Source of the DNA: Chrysopilus asiliformis | Taxonomy: Eukaryota; Arthropoda; Insecta; Diptera; Rhagionidae | Direction: 5' to 3' | DNA: 64,000 bases | NCBI GenBank assembly: GCA_964034945.1 | Contig: OZ035960.1 | Span: 28,259,487 to 28,323,486, forward strand | Shown: one piece after another, positions 33,614 to 46,769 of the stretch | Layout of the letters: every line of letters begins with the position of its first letter | Numbering within the stretch: the first letter of the stretch is position 1 | Position numbers and translations under genes: made by a program | The notes under the pieces: model-generated | What the model was told of the DNA's origin: nothing | The model's input: the letters and a program-made list of their open reading frames with translations, nothing else | The model's database searches: none

Positions 33614-36054
33614 ATGCATTAGAGTCTGGTAGTAGGCGGGTTCTATCTATATAAACTACGTGTTCGCAAACCACATGCGAATTATAATCGAAGAAGAAAA
33701 AAATGGCTTGAATTACCATATTCGATTAATCCTATTTCCATAGGAATGAGTCCGCCAACACTTAGGATTCGTTCCAATTTTTTTTTGTAGTACTGAATCC
33801 TACATAATATTGGAATCACTTCTAAAGACAATGGGCACGATTTCATTCCAAATTATAACATTGTTTTCCCCTCAGTATAAGAATGTCTTTAGGAAAAACT
33901 TGGAACGGGTGCTGCTTTTGTTGGAATATGTCCATTCTTCTCTCAGCCCTATTTACATAGTAATGATTCCATGAAAACTAGGACTAGGTTCAATATTTAT
34001 GGATTACAAAATGATGTAACGAGTCCTACGTATAATCGCTTTCCCATATTTTGTAGGAACATTTGCTATGCGGATTTTTTTCCCGTATATACTAAATGAA
34101 ATACGACGCTATGAATGGGACAAAAATCTTCTAACTTTGCATGAGGTGATCGAAATTTGAATGGAAAGAACTGGAAGATTTTGGTTTATTTTGTAAAAGC
34201 GGTAATAAAATATAAAACAAATATAAAATTAAATTAAAATTTCAAATTTTCTATAAAAAAGTTGTGGAAGCTCTGCATATTTTATTTTATATTTTTATTC
34301 CTTACACTAAGTATGAACATAAAATCGCATGGGGAAAAACCAAACAGAATCTGGTGACTTTTTTTCAATATACATACAATCTTAGGCATGATATAATAAG
34401 TAGACCTCGCAATCAGATTATGTATCTATCCGAGATATTTATCTGTTTTGGCGTCCGGAAGGAAAAAAAAGCTGCGAACCCTCCGCAAAAGAAACTGTTT
34501 GCTTGATTTCATAGATTTCGAACACATTTCTTAGTCTCTGGTCGTATATTATTTATATAAATGTCAGTGCGGATGGTCAGAAGTAACATAATAAGCCTAG
34601 GCCACTAAATGAAAACTGATAATAAAAACTATCAGATCAATGCTATTTAATCTCGCTCAGTAGTTAATTTTGTCAAGTGTGGAAAGCATATGGATCACAA
34701 ACTTCACCCAATGCCTCCCTATTTTCTATTCCTATTCAAATGCTATTTCTTGACTTTTTTTTTTTTGAAGTTTTGAAGTTTTTCTGTCCGGAAAAACACT
34801 TGTTGGTAAGATGTTTTGTAAGCGAAAATGACTAAGTACCGGATGATCTTATAATATTGAAAGATATTTAGATACACGAGCTTAGAGGAGAAAAAAACTC
34901 ATATGGCAGATGATCGACTAAAAATCTCTGGTAACGATCCTCTATCACAGTAGGAATATGAAATACCGATTTTAGAGGTCAATGAAAAAATATTATGTTC
35001 GTACATGTGCAGATTCTCATATTATAAACAGGAATATGTATCGAATGTTTTATTTTAACATTACGTTTATTTACTAACTGCGTATGGACGAAGAGATGAA
35101 TGAAGTCAAACATACTGAATTTCTTTTTCTAGATTCAATTATTTATAATATTTCCTGTAAATTATATAATTCGAAGGCCAAATGATCATAAATTTCATGT
35201 TATTTGATTAAATAGAAACGGAAGGGTTAAAATTAGGTCGTACAGCATTTATAGATGCCAAATGGCAAATTCACAGATAAAAAACATTTGTCCAATAGCA
35301 CTTATCTTTTTTTGCATTTATGAACTCAAATATTTTTTTCTTGTTTTGATTAAAAGATTTTCATAGGCAGCTTTTCTCAAATGTGAAATAAAATTTTAAA
35401 TGAGTTTTCTTCATCCGGTTAAATGATCTCAATAAATCATTGCCAAATGTTATTGTCGTATAAATTTTTGAATCTATTCACAATTGTCATTCAATAATGA
35501 TCATCTGCTTAGTGACGATTTGTGGTTATATCTTAAGAGAAACAATTTATTGAATTTTGTTGATTTTTTTTTAAGATTTTGTAGCTTTTAAAGAAGTAAC
35601 TGAGGAAATATATAAGATTATTTATATAATTTATCAATTCAATTATTTTTTTTTTGTTATTATTGATTATTGACATTCTGTTAATGAATTCTAAAATATG
35701 TAATTTTGAGTTGAAAAACATTGCCGGATAACGTATAGGACTTCAATTTTATTTCTGATCCTTAACCGTTTAATGCACGGTTTCCCAACCGATGAGTCTC
35801 AACCTAATCCCACACTAATAAGTTTTTCAGAGTCACGATGTGCGATCGAAAAACTTTGACATTTTTTTCGTTTATGAAATCATGTACACGTAACAGATCT
35901 ACTAAAAACAAATTAATTATATGTCCTTTTAAAATGAGAGCTACATTTCACTTCGCCAGGCGCATCAAGGTCTTCCTGAATGTGAATCTGACTTTTGACA
36001 GATCTTAAACCCTTCTGCTTTAATGAGAATTGAAAAACAAATAAAATTTTTTTT

Positions 36055-36209
36055 AAGTGTACTAAAAAAAACTAATCACGTAGGGATTTGGCCTCCAAAT
36101 AAACCAAGATAAAAACGTTGAGAGTTTTTGCGTATTGACTTTTATCTTACTTTTAGTTTTGACGCCTAATCCCTACGTAAAACCACTTTTTTTTATTTTT
36201 AGTGCACTT
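36055..36209. mobile_element. short inverted-repeat MITE, 155 bp
   Basis: AAGTGTACTAAAAA at the left mirrors AAGTGCACTAAAAA at the right, and ACGTAGGGATTTGGC mirrors ACGTAGGGATTAGGC inside. Confidence 0.78.
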
Positions 36210-36361
36210 CAAAAGCTCGATTTAAAAAAATTAATCATTTTATCTTTTTTACTTGCCATTTTGATTATTCCTGATTTATTTATCAAAGCTCCTTACACGA
36301 TGCGTACTTCGTTTGTGCGATTTGGGCAAAATGGCGTCTGCCAAGTGACATTTTGCTTTTA

Positions 36362-37004
36362 TCATACTAATATATAAAAATGAGTTGGTATCTGTCTGTC
36401 TGTCTGTCTGTTCCTCTTTCACGCAAAAACGGCTGAACCGATTGACCTGAAATTTATGATGAGTATCTGTGGTAGTTCTGGTTCCAATTTAGGCATACGG
36501 AAAAGTAGCGCGAGGGATGGGGGGAGTAAGGGGAGGGGGTAAAGTGATTTCGAAACTTAGTTTTCCCTCTATGTTACTCTTTCGCGGGGAAACTACTAAC
36601 CGATTGGCCTGAAATTTGCCATAGATGTTCGTCGGGGGTTCAGCCCCAACATAGACCCCTTAAAAAGTAGCCCAATAGGTGGGGGAGTAAGGGGAGGGGG
36701 TAAAGTGATCTCGAAACCTAGCTCTTCCTCTATGTAACCCTTTCGCGGGGAAACTACCGAGCCGATTGGCCTGAAATTTGGCATATACGTTTGTCGGGCG
36801 TCCAGCCCCCACATATACCCATTAAAAAGTACCGCAAGAGTAAGGGGAGGGGGTAAAGTGATCTCGAAACTAAACTTAGGTCTTCCTCTATGTTACCCTT
36901 TCGCGGGGAAACTACCGAGCCGGTTGGCCTGAAGTTTAGCTCCAACATAGACCATCAAAAAAATTGAAAAAACTTAACCCGGCAACGACGGGTATGCAAG
37001 CTAG
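36362..37004 (+). mobile_element. non-autonomous Helitron, complete ends, with internal repeats
   Basis: It starts A|TCATACTAATATATAAAA at 36362. It ends with the hairpin CCCGGCAACGACGGG (36978-36992) and CTAG|T at 37001-37005. Inside are a CTGT microsatellite and about two and a half tandem modules of roughly 160 bp (CGATTGGCCTGAAATTTG near 36601, 36760 and 36918). These give spurious ORFs. The same module is in the Helitron at 1259-1689. Confidence 0.9.
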
Positions 37005-37141
37005 TAAATCATATAGAAACGAAGTGGTATAATTTAGTACCGAATAAAATTAGATTTCTGACTTTGAGGGATACACTTTTTTAATATATGAGTACCAGCC
37101 GTCGCGAAAGGGTTAACTATGACTAGTATGCAAACTAGTAC

Positions 37142-37690
37142 TCCATATGATATAGCATATAGGAGTATATTAGATTTAGTACACCGTTTGTAACGCCTCG
37201 ACCCGGACCCAAAAATTAACTACATCAGGGTGACAGGGATGAGAAAAGATTTTGATTTCGGCATGTCCGTCCGTCTGTCTATTCGTCTGTCTGTCCGTAC
37301 GTCTGTCTGTCTGTCTGTCCGTACGTGAACACTATAACTTTCAAAAGGATTGAGCTAGAGACTTGGAACTTAGTATGGTTGCGTTTCTCGTAAATGGCTA
37401 GGCTAAGTTCTTGAATGAACAAAATTGGACCATTCCTTCCTCCATTCGTCCTGCAAACGACATTGTTTTTCACAATTTTCTCGAAAACGGTGAGTCATAT
37501 TGAAAAATTAATTAAGGTGAAATGTGTTAAGAATTGGATTTTACATAACTCATCCATACATCAAAATTCAATCGGACCACTCCTTTCCCGCTCTCCTATA
37601 CAGATGGATTTTTTTAAATAAACATTTTGTCTGTCATCATATAGAGTATTTGAAGATTGGCCCCTGGCAATTATAGCTTTTCTTATGTTT
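37142..37690 (+). mobile_element. family B repeat (INE/HINE-like)
   Basis: It starts with the hairpin ATATGATATAGCATAT, then AGTACACCGTTTGTAACGCC, the microsatellite at 37264-37322, the ATTGAGCTAGAGACTTGGAA block, subterminal CATATAGAGTAT, a weak hairpin and the tail AGCTTTTCTTATGTTT. The tail matches family A. Confidence 0.82.
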
Positions 37691-39376
37691 TCCTTTATTT
37701 TCAATTTCTTTTTAATGTTCCTTTTTTAAATTTTAATTTCTTTTTAATGTTCTTTTTTTAATTTTTTTTTTAGTTTTTTTCGAGTTTTTATTTGACTCCA
37801 CACGACGGGTATTCGTTAGTTAGATTTAGACATAATAGGCTCTGCCGGCCACCAATTTGTTATCCTTTAGTTTCCAATACACCTTTATAATTCTTTTCCG
37901 AAACTCTTTCATTTAAGGCCTCATACGATGGATGCTTTCGTTAGTTCGACTTATCGTCTGTCGGCCCCCATTTTTTTTTTTTTCGTACACAGATATATCC
38001 ATATTGTACTGTCATCGGAGTTACGTATGCATGCAGAATTTCAAGTCAATCGGATGAGTGGAAATGGTTCAAAATTAGATTACAAGATTTGACTCATACA
38101 AATAAACAAATAAGTGCAACTAAATAAAAGTTTGTTAAAAAAAATATTCCCCTATTTTTATTATAGTTCGACTTTTTTACATTTAAAACAACAATAAATC
38201 CAAAACGTTTTTGTAAAAGTGAAATATGTTTAAAAAATTAAAGTGATGCCTAAACCCTGAAAATTTTAATCAATCTATTTCCATCAGCGCTACCCAAAAA
38301 GCGTTAACGTTATCACATTGATCAATCGCAAAATTGCTTGTGAAACAAAATGTTTTTTGCATGTATGCTCCTGACATCACATATTATGTATTTATATGAT
38401 AGCTGAAAACAAAAACACTGAAAGCTGGACATAAAAAAAAATTGAAAAACAAATTTTTACGTTTGTCCATTTAGCACTTTTGTTACCCAAAAGTCGTCCG
38501 GTTAAGGGGCACAAAAGCTCGCTAATATCTGCGAAAAAAATAACAAAAAAAAAAGAGTGAAAAAAACCTCGAAAATAAATTACACGTAGATATTTTGTTG
38601 AAGTTCCAACTGCGTGAAAAAGGACATTACACGCATATAAACGTACAAATGCCTTTTGTGCACAATATCTGGTTCATCCGCAACATACGAAATACATGAT
38701 CCGAGCCTTTTTTTGATCCTTTCAAATGAAAAACAGTGAAATAACTATACGGACATCAACCTATGCTATACTGGTAAATTCTATACTGACCGTGTTTATT
38801 ACACACACACATCAGCATCATGCACAGATAGAAAAGAATGATAGATACATATATTAATAATTATTTTTTGTCGTGCTCATCCTACCTCGTCATTTTTAAT
38901 TAACCAGGGAGTTCAGGATATTTATATCCCTGTTTGTGAGATTAATTTTCGAGGATATTTTTATATATGAGAATGTCATTGTATCTAATATGTGTGATAA
39001 CCGAAAGGGGGCGACAAATTGGAAGGAAAAAATTTTTTTTCTGCTGTTGTTTTTACTGGATTAATTTTTAGTATATGATATCGTATGAGTAAAATCCTTT
39101 GATTCTTTTAAACATTTTAAATTTTATAAACTTTTGACAAAATGTAATTACTGTTCCTAGGACAAGTCAATAATAAACATCACACTAATTTCGAATTTCT
39201 AGGACGCGCTGATCTTACTGATTTCTCCTTGTAACGAATTTAAAACCGCCGACACAGACCTTCACTCCAAATCTGTGACCTCTTTTTTTGGATAGCCCCT
39301 TATAAGGATAATACCTTGCAAAAGCGAATTTCCGGAATAAAAGTAAATTTTCGAATTTTAGACTATATTTATATTT

Positions 39377-39960
39377 ATACCCGTATGGTGAAACCAAAGG
39401 GTATATTAAATTTGCCTTACCGTTTGTAACGCCAAGATCCCGTTATCACACAAAAAAATGAATTACACCAGTGTGTTTAAAATGATAACAAAAATTGAAT
39501 TTTGCATGTCCGTCCGTCTGTCTGTCCGTCCGTCCGTCCGTCTGTCCGTCCATCTGTTCGTCCGTCCGTTCGTCTGTGGCGCGGATTGCGGGCGCACGGA
39601 TTGAGCTAGCGACTTGAAATTTTGCGCAGATTCGTTTTTCGAAAATTCAAGGCTAAGTTCGTTAATGGGCAAAAACGGACAATAAGGGGGGGTACCCCCC
39701 ATACGAACGAAAACGATTTTTGCGAATATTTCAAAAACGTGCATCTTATCAAAAAAGTGCAAGAACAAAAGTTATTTAGGATATGATTCTTCATAAAACT
39801 CCCATACATCAAAATCCGATTGGAATAAATTTAAAAAAATCTTGTTTGAAAGTTTGATTTCTAGTGGAATTTGGGTACAAGTGTTCGAATTTTGATACGA
39901 ATATCACCATACGGGTCTCCAATGATTGCCAGATTGGCAATTAAAGCTTTTGTTATGTTT
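39377..39960 (+). mobile_element. family A repeat, complete copy
   Basis: It has both subterminal inverted repeats, the microsatellite at 39507-39570 and the 3' hairpin, ending with the TTTTGTTATGTTT tail. Confidence 0.85.
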
Positions 39961-40300
39961 TTAATTGTGTTTAGAACAAGATTTTACATCATTTTTTTTT
40001 GTGTCAGACTTTTGGTTCGATACGTTATAACCCGTATACTAAAGCTAGTATACTCCTATATGATACATCATATAGAGTATAGAAAAATTAATGTATTTTG
40101 CATAATTTAATTATGCATTATAGTGGGATTTCATACCTCAAAAAATATATAAAATAGAAAAATCCAAAAGCAAATTGATTTTAAATCAGTGCGAATATAA
40201 TTTGATAATCAAACACTTCGGTTTATGACCGATTCGGTTTGTGAACCAAAAAATGCATTTGGATATGACCACTGTTTTGATTTTTGAACAAGAATTTGGT

Positions 40301-40504
40301 ACACGGAGAAAATAATAGAAAAGATTCCTACAAAAAATAGGAATATACGAAACATCGAATTTTTTGGGCATAACTCCCAAACAAAAGGGGAATTCATGCC
40401 AAAAAATAGGAAATTTTCCCAAAGTTATAGCGAATAATTCCCTATTTTTAGGGAAATCAATGCCGAATTGTCTCGTATATTCCTATTTGGATTTCTCTCC
40501 GTGT
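40301..40504. mobile_element. MITE with ACACGGAGA ends, 204 bp
   Basis: The inverted ends ACACGGAGAAA and TTTCTCTCCGTGT, with subterminal TAGGAATATACGA pairing with TCGTATATTCCTA. No coding content. Confidence 0.85.
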
Positions 40505-40528
40505 AATGAAATATGATATGCAGGTTTG

Positions 40529-40550
40529 CGACTTGATTGCAATCAAGTCG
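40529..40550. repeat. perfect 22-bp palindrome
   Basis: The centre GACTTGATTGCAATCAAGTC is flanked by a further C/G pair. It could be a dimeric factor site or chance. Confidence 0.9.
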
Positions 40551-41283
40551 ATGCTCCATCTGCAACATAGAACTTGTTTAATTTCTGTTCTAAAGATAAA
40601 AGACGTGGTTCATTTTTAACCCCCTGCAATATATGCAAGTTTCATTGAATTGCGACAAAAAAAGGACATTTTTTGGTTATTTAGAAGACAAATTTACATA
40701 TTAGATATTTTGTCGAACAGCAATATTGAATGAAAACTAAATACTATATGTTTTATGAATGTTGTCGAATTTCAGTGCAATAAGTTTATTTAAATATCAA
40801 TAAAAGTATTATCAAAATTTCATTTGAGATTGAAATATACAATTGGAAGTTGCAACTAAAATGCCATTTCAAAGCGAAAAAAATTGCCTCCTATTCAAAA
40901 ATAAACCACTTTTTTACAAGAAATTTTCTGTCATTCTAAGTTACTTAAAAGAAATGATTTTTTAGTACAGAATCAATTTATTTGCCGGATTGCTTCCAAA
41001 AACCACTTGAAATCAATTAAATGTCGACCTTAATCAAAGAATCAAGAACTTGGCAAATGTTGGCGGCATCTTTGATTATTTGATCGAAAAGTCAAGCAAA
41101 TCGAGCACTTTAAATCAAGACACGAACAGTATTTGCTAAACAAAACCACATTTTCGTTAGTTTCCGTTCCATTAGTGAAATAACTTCCCTCTAATACCAG
41201 TAAAAAAATAAAAATAATTCTACATAAGAAAATTAAATTCCGAACAAAATAAATAACTTATGTTCACATTTGGTATCTTCAAG

Positions 41284-41577
41284 GTATCCGAAATAATGGT
41301 AGCAACTTATCACCTCTATCTTTCGAGTTTATTAATCATTATCGACGCCTATTACCGATGGGACCTACGGCTATTCTGGCGGGGGCTCAGCAAACTCAAG
41401 CAAATCTGGGACAATCGAATCCCACAGGACAAACAAATACAACATCAACCGCACAGGTGAATACAGGGAATGGAATCGTAATGGAGAATCAGGCAGGAAC
41501 TAATGAGGCATCGTCTGAGCAATCAGTGCTGACAGTATCCTCGTCACCTGAGAATAGACATCACAAGATAATCAAAG
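41284..41577 (+). CDS. sens: Senseless/GFI-1 family gene, exon 3 (linker)
   Basis: This exon encodes about 98 residues. The first part (NLSPLSFEFINHYRRLLPMG) is mixed hydrophobic and basic. It is followed by a Gln/Asn/Thr/Ala-rich linker and a short Ser/Glu stretch ending HHKIIK. The donor is a near-perfect AAAG|GTAAGT after 41577, phase 1, matching exon 4. The 5' boundary is less sure. The only acceptor that keeps phase with exon 2 is TTCAAG at 41283, an uncommon AAG acceptor; the frame is open back to 41253. An isoform starting at the internal ATG 41358 is also possible. No known domain is recognisable; disordered linkers of this kind lie N-terminal to the fingers in this family. Confidence 0.7.
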
Positions 41578-42913
41578 GTAAGTCGTAACAACATTTTCTT
41601 ACCGACATACAATTTCGTTCGCCTTAGTTCAAATTGATAGAAACACATTGATGGAAGTTTGTTATATTCCGGGGGCGATTTTTCGATAACATCAAAGGAA
41701 ATCTTGCTTGAAATATAGAAAATCTATGCGATTATCATTGATTTTCGAATCGGAATCAGAATTAAGTCATTTCAAATAAAAACTGAAATTTTAAATCACA
41801 ACCAAAAACCAAAAATAGATCGATCACTTTTGGGATTTGTGCCGAAAAAGATTTTTTTTTTTGTGAGACATTTAATGTAATCTTCTGTTAAATATTAGTG
41901 TAAAATGTTGGATCGCTTCTTGTGATCTTCATTCAAGCAATACGCAAAGATTTCCAATTAATCCCCGTTATCATATCTGAAGGTTTCACCAATGTTGATA
42001 TATCCAATATCTATATTGAACAACTCATTCATATAAGAGTTTGTCGGCTTTGATTGATTTATTGTTATTTGTGGTGACAGGCATATTACTCGTCACAAAA
42101 ATCACTCATCACCGGTTACTACAGTGATATGTGCTCCCTTGATTGTCTTCACACCAACAAATCCTGAAATAGTACAACCAAACGGAAGGAAAAAAAACGC
42201 AAAATTCGACCAGAAAATCTAAACCTCGCCTTCTAATTTCTATGTGAAGAGGGAGGGGTGGGGGGTGGGCATAGTTTGTAGGGCAAACAAGAAGAAAGAG
42301 CTATAAAATCATAAAAAGGCCCTATGAAAACTCCAATTTTTCGAAACTGCCATTCGAACAGCATTGGATGATAATAAAACGCCTTATCAGTTCAGCTCTA
42401 TTTGGATAAGGCAATCGCCATTAATGACTTTTGCTTTTACAGCTGATGTTCCTCATTAACCTCGAAAAGGTGCGAGATTTTGGGGACTAAACAACATAAT
42501 ATATAAAATTTATATCAATGTGTACCGCAATACGTGCTTGATTTTGTGTGACAAAGATATATTTCTGTTGATAGTATAGTTTTGCTACTACCGAGTTAAC
42601 AATTTGACGAAATTCCAGCCAGACTGGAATCACTTTTGTTTCACTTCCGGGAACGAAAAGTGAAGAGTTCACTTGTTTTTCGTGGGCTCAAAAGAAAGGC
42701 ACAAAAGCGAAATAAAAGCAAAATACCCATTTTTACATGTTTTTTTTTTCTTTTTTTTTTTAAATTTTTGAAAATCATGCGAAGATCTCGGGAAAAAATT
42801 CAAATTCATGACTGGTTTTAAGTTTTCGGTTTGCCAGTTAAGTTCTTCGATTTGTAGAGAGCGGACGTGTTTTGAAATGATAACACTTGATGCAATTTTG
42901 ATAGAATTTATGA

Positions 42914-43152
42914 ACTGGGCACACCGAATGCGAATTCGTACCGCATAGCGAAAAAGTTCAAACTTTTCAAGCCATCTTATATTGTATGTAATCTACATGA
43001 GTTCTAACTTTGCAGAGACTGCAATTTTGGAGAGACCGCATTGTTACGTAATACAAAATTAGAGCTCATGTAGATTACATATGACATAAGATCGCGTGGT
43101 AAACTTGAACTTTTTCGCAATGCGGTGCGAATTCGCGTTCGGTGTGCCCAGT
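42914..43152. mobile_element. foldback MITE, 239 bp
   Basis: Almost the whole element is a pair of inverted arms about 100 bp long. It begins ACTGGGCACACCGAA and includes GCGAAAAAGTTCAA and TGTAATCTACATGAG in both arms. No target duplication is clear. Confidence 0.9.
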
Positions 43153-44449
43153 GCCAGAGGCCGAAATGCAATTGGCAACATTTACGGCGACAATTCAGAT
43201 TTTAAACCAGCCCTCTGCAGCCATGTGCACCAAGGGCAACTTCGAGGCTCAAATTGCCCTGCTATCCATCGATTCTTCATGCTACCCGTTTCATTCTGGC
43301 TTGTACGCAAACTGCATACATACGCATATGAAAGAAATAATCTGTTTCACTTTGCATATAACCCGTTCTGCTTCCACTTGGGCATTTTGCATATCATGGA
43401 GCTTTGCTGAGTTCTAAGTGAGGCCATTTATGCGAGAGATTTTTATTAGCTCAGTTGTCATTAGGACATTGACTGAAGCGGTGGTGTATTTCACACTGCT
43501 GAAAATCATGAAAAATTTAACACTGTTGAAAATCATGAAGCGTTCTGTCTCAAAAGACGACACGAATTTTGGACATGATTGTTTTCTTATTCGGTGTGAT
43601 AACACAATGCAATGTTTACTATAATTTCAGGAAATTAAAACAATAAAAAAATACAATTTAAATATGCATTTTCAGTCGTTTCATAAAATATCAATTGATC
43701 AAATTAATGTTTCTGGTTTTATGAAATTATTTTTATTTTCCGATTGTAATTCGGAAATTTCATATAAAAGTTTTTCATTATCAAAACTTGTTTTTAACGT
43801 AAAGTAAAACAATTAACAGTGTCAAAACCAAGCATAACGAAAAAGAGCTTTCAACAAAGTGGCTCGGAGAGTAAGCCATATAAACAAGTAAATCGCTTGT
43901 CAGTGGTAGTGGATGCCCGAGAACTTTCAAAGCTTTCCTGGCCCTGTTTTAAACTCATAGCACCCTATGCTTCCGTATACAATAAATTCGACTAACTTTG
44001 TCGTCCTAAAAAGTTGAATCAAATTAAAATCTTGTCGGTCAGCTCGCCGACAAAATTTCATGATTGATTCAAAATTAAATCTTATGGAAACGTTATAAAA
44101 TCTAAATTTCGTCACTCAAGGGGAAATTAAAGATAGTATCAGAATAATATAGTTCGTATGCTGTGTTCGTATCACAAAAACTAATAAAATAAACAAAATA
44201 AATATCCTTTTCAAGGAACATAAGTTGACAAAAAAAATTAAGTCGTTTTAAAAAACAAAAACAATTATTATTACCTAAAAAAGGTTTCAGCGAAGCTTTT
44301 TTGTACATAATTTGTATCCATAAAAACATAGTATGAGATTTCTTACTCTATTTTGTCATCGTCAGTATGTATTAACATGTGTTAATTCTTGCCCCATGGG
44401 TTTGTTAATTTTAGCCCCGACACTACTTTTTTTGAATTGTTAATCATAC

Positions 44450-44919
44450 CTTATGCGGCAGTCACACGACGCTGTTTTGCCAGCGCTTCTAGCTGTTTGG
44501 CTGTTAACAGCCGTTTCAGCAGCACCGTGTGAACCCTAGTAGGCTGCTACTAACAGCAGCAGCGCGATGATTTTAGCAGCGCTATTGAAGTAGAGACCGT
44601 TCTACTTTGCCAGCGCTACTAGGGATCACGTGACCCTGTTGCATGGTTACTGAGCTGTCAAAAGTCTGATAAGTGGAAAAGTTTGTTTATTTTAAGTTGT
44701 TTTTTTACGTTTATTTATTTCAATTTGTGTGTTACGTTTATTATTTAAAAAATCGCCCAAATTCAAATGTCAAACGACGGTTTTGCAGTTTGCCAGCGCT
44801 ACTAAGTTATAAATCGTGTGAACCCTCTCACTACGCTGCCTGCTGTTGCTATTTGCCAGCGCTACAAACCCAATATCTAGCAGCGCTGGCAAAACAGCGT
44901 CGTGTGACTGCCGCATAAG
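44450..44919. mobile_element. inverted-repeat element, 470 bp, perfect 38-bp ends
   Basis: The ends CTTATGCGGCAGTCACACGA continue as a perfect inverted repeat for 38 bp. The subterminal regions are rich in TTTGCCAGCGCTACTA and related copies in both orientations. It is GC-rich relative to the surroundings. The target duplication is unclear. Confidence 0.9.
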
Positions 44920-46769
44920 ATATAGTTAAGGATTGTAATAAAACAAAAGGACATTATTAATTATAGCTTCATTAACTTACGTTATCGGTAAAGTTATATT
45001 CAATAATATAAAAAACTAAGACAGAAATCAAAATATTGCAAACCATAAAAAGTTCGTTTACCAGCTAAAATTCGGCCTCTGTGCTTAACTCTCACTGGCA
45101 ATGAACAATTTATGACTGATGAGTCACGATATGATCGACCGTATCGAGTGGTGAAGAAAAACCAAGTTTCGAGATTGTGGCTCGTATATTTCGGAGAGAA
45201 TAGGCTTGTTAATTCTTACCCCTGTTAATTCTAGCCCCGGCTTCCCCTACACTTTGTTTTTTTTATTTTTTAGATACCTTTCTACAAGAAGTTTTTTTTA
45301 AATACCTGCTCTCCACGAACATTCATTCGACCGAAATTTAAATCTTGATCATTAATTGACAAAACCACAATAGATTGAACTTTGAATTTCCTTGTTGAGT
45401 AATTAAAAATGGGTACATCGAATAGATGAAATTCAAGCGCCAATGAGTTTGAAAACAGGAACTTCCTTATCAGTGTTACGAGAAAATTTCAAAAATCAAT
45501 TGATACACGACCGATCGACATTGTTTGAAATGTATTGGTCGAATTAACCAGGAACAAATCAATAACATTCAATTTTCCCAAGTCCAGAATTTATGTTCAT
45601 CATGTGTGGTCAACATTATTGAATGGATGAACGACAAACCGACTTTGAATATCGAATCCAGCCTGATCTATCCGAGAATCGGCACTTTAGTGGTTTAGGA
45701 CATTGGAACCTTTAAGATGAATAAAGTGATTTCCTTTATTGGAGGGCAAATGATCTTTCAGAGTTCTTGCGATTTTAAATTTATCAAAGCGATCGATCGT
45801 TGGACCGATTGATCTTCAAGATGGTCAACTCAAGCCACACACGTATGAAAATTCTTGATTGACGATGATCCAGGCCTGAGCTGTGTTGTGATCTATGTAT
45901 AAGCTAATAAGCGAAATTCTTCAATTGAAGTTAATTGGAGACACGACAAGAAATCTTTCAGTTCAATCAATTAAAAAAAAAAACGTCGACTAAGAGAATT
46001 TATCAATGAGAATTATGCGCGCTGAAATGTGAATTAGAATGGAAAGTAATTATCAGAAAAATGCTTACTTTCGAATCAAAGTAAGGCTTGTACCTATCTC
46101 TGATTAAATAAAGAAATGTTAAGGACATTTTCAGTTGTTTTGTTTCTTAACCGGAATTTCATGTCGTATACTTTTCTTAAAAAAAATATTGTAATATTTT
46201 CTAATACTTTTAGATGAACGGGCACTATCGTACATACCACAACTTTTTGAACCTTTTGCGTATATTTGATTCCTAACATGTACTTGAATGTATCAACCCT
46301 GTTTGTTTAAAATTTAAACGGAATTTATTTTTTCCAATATTTTCAACCTAAGCACTCCATTCATATTTATTTAAGTTGATAACATAAATTGATAAGCCAT
46401 GATTTATTATTTAATTATTAAACATTGATTTTCTCTCGGTCTCATGCGACAATCATCAGCGTGCCATGAATTCTTTTTGTTTTTGCACTGGGCACATGCA
46501 CTATGTCAACAAATCTACTGTCAACGAAATAAAGGTGCAAATAACCACAGTCGAAGTGCAATTTAAAATCATACTGTGTAGACGATGAGGCGAATCACTT
46601 TTAAATTACACCAAAATATCTACTGTTTGCTTTCTTACTTTGAATATTTGCATTATCAACGTATACATATATTGTAGAAAGGGTTAAAAAAAATTAATGT
46701 TGAATGGGAATATATTTTGTAATTTCACAAAAATTCATACGAATTGCCTAACTATTTACGAGCAAAGTA

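Larger units (their letters stand above)
23551..41283 (+). other. intron 2 (17.7 kb), repeat-rich
   Basis: This long intron holds MITEs (24495, 25458, 25952, 26598, 27734, 29938, 33202, 36055 and 40301), a mariner nested in a family A repeat (28837-29575), a Helitron (36362), one family B copy (37142) and a full family A copy (39377). The gaps between them (for example 23600-24490, 28210-28830, 30060-33200, 33620-36050 and 37700-39370) are AT-rich with no supportable gene. A 145-codon ORF at 31147 is judged chance. Confidence 0.65.

Noticed and set aside
36596..36948. ORFs reading PNFRPIGSVVSP, also at 1444
   Set aside because: These come from the repeated non-coding module inside non-autonomous Helitrons.
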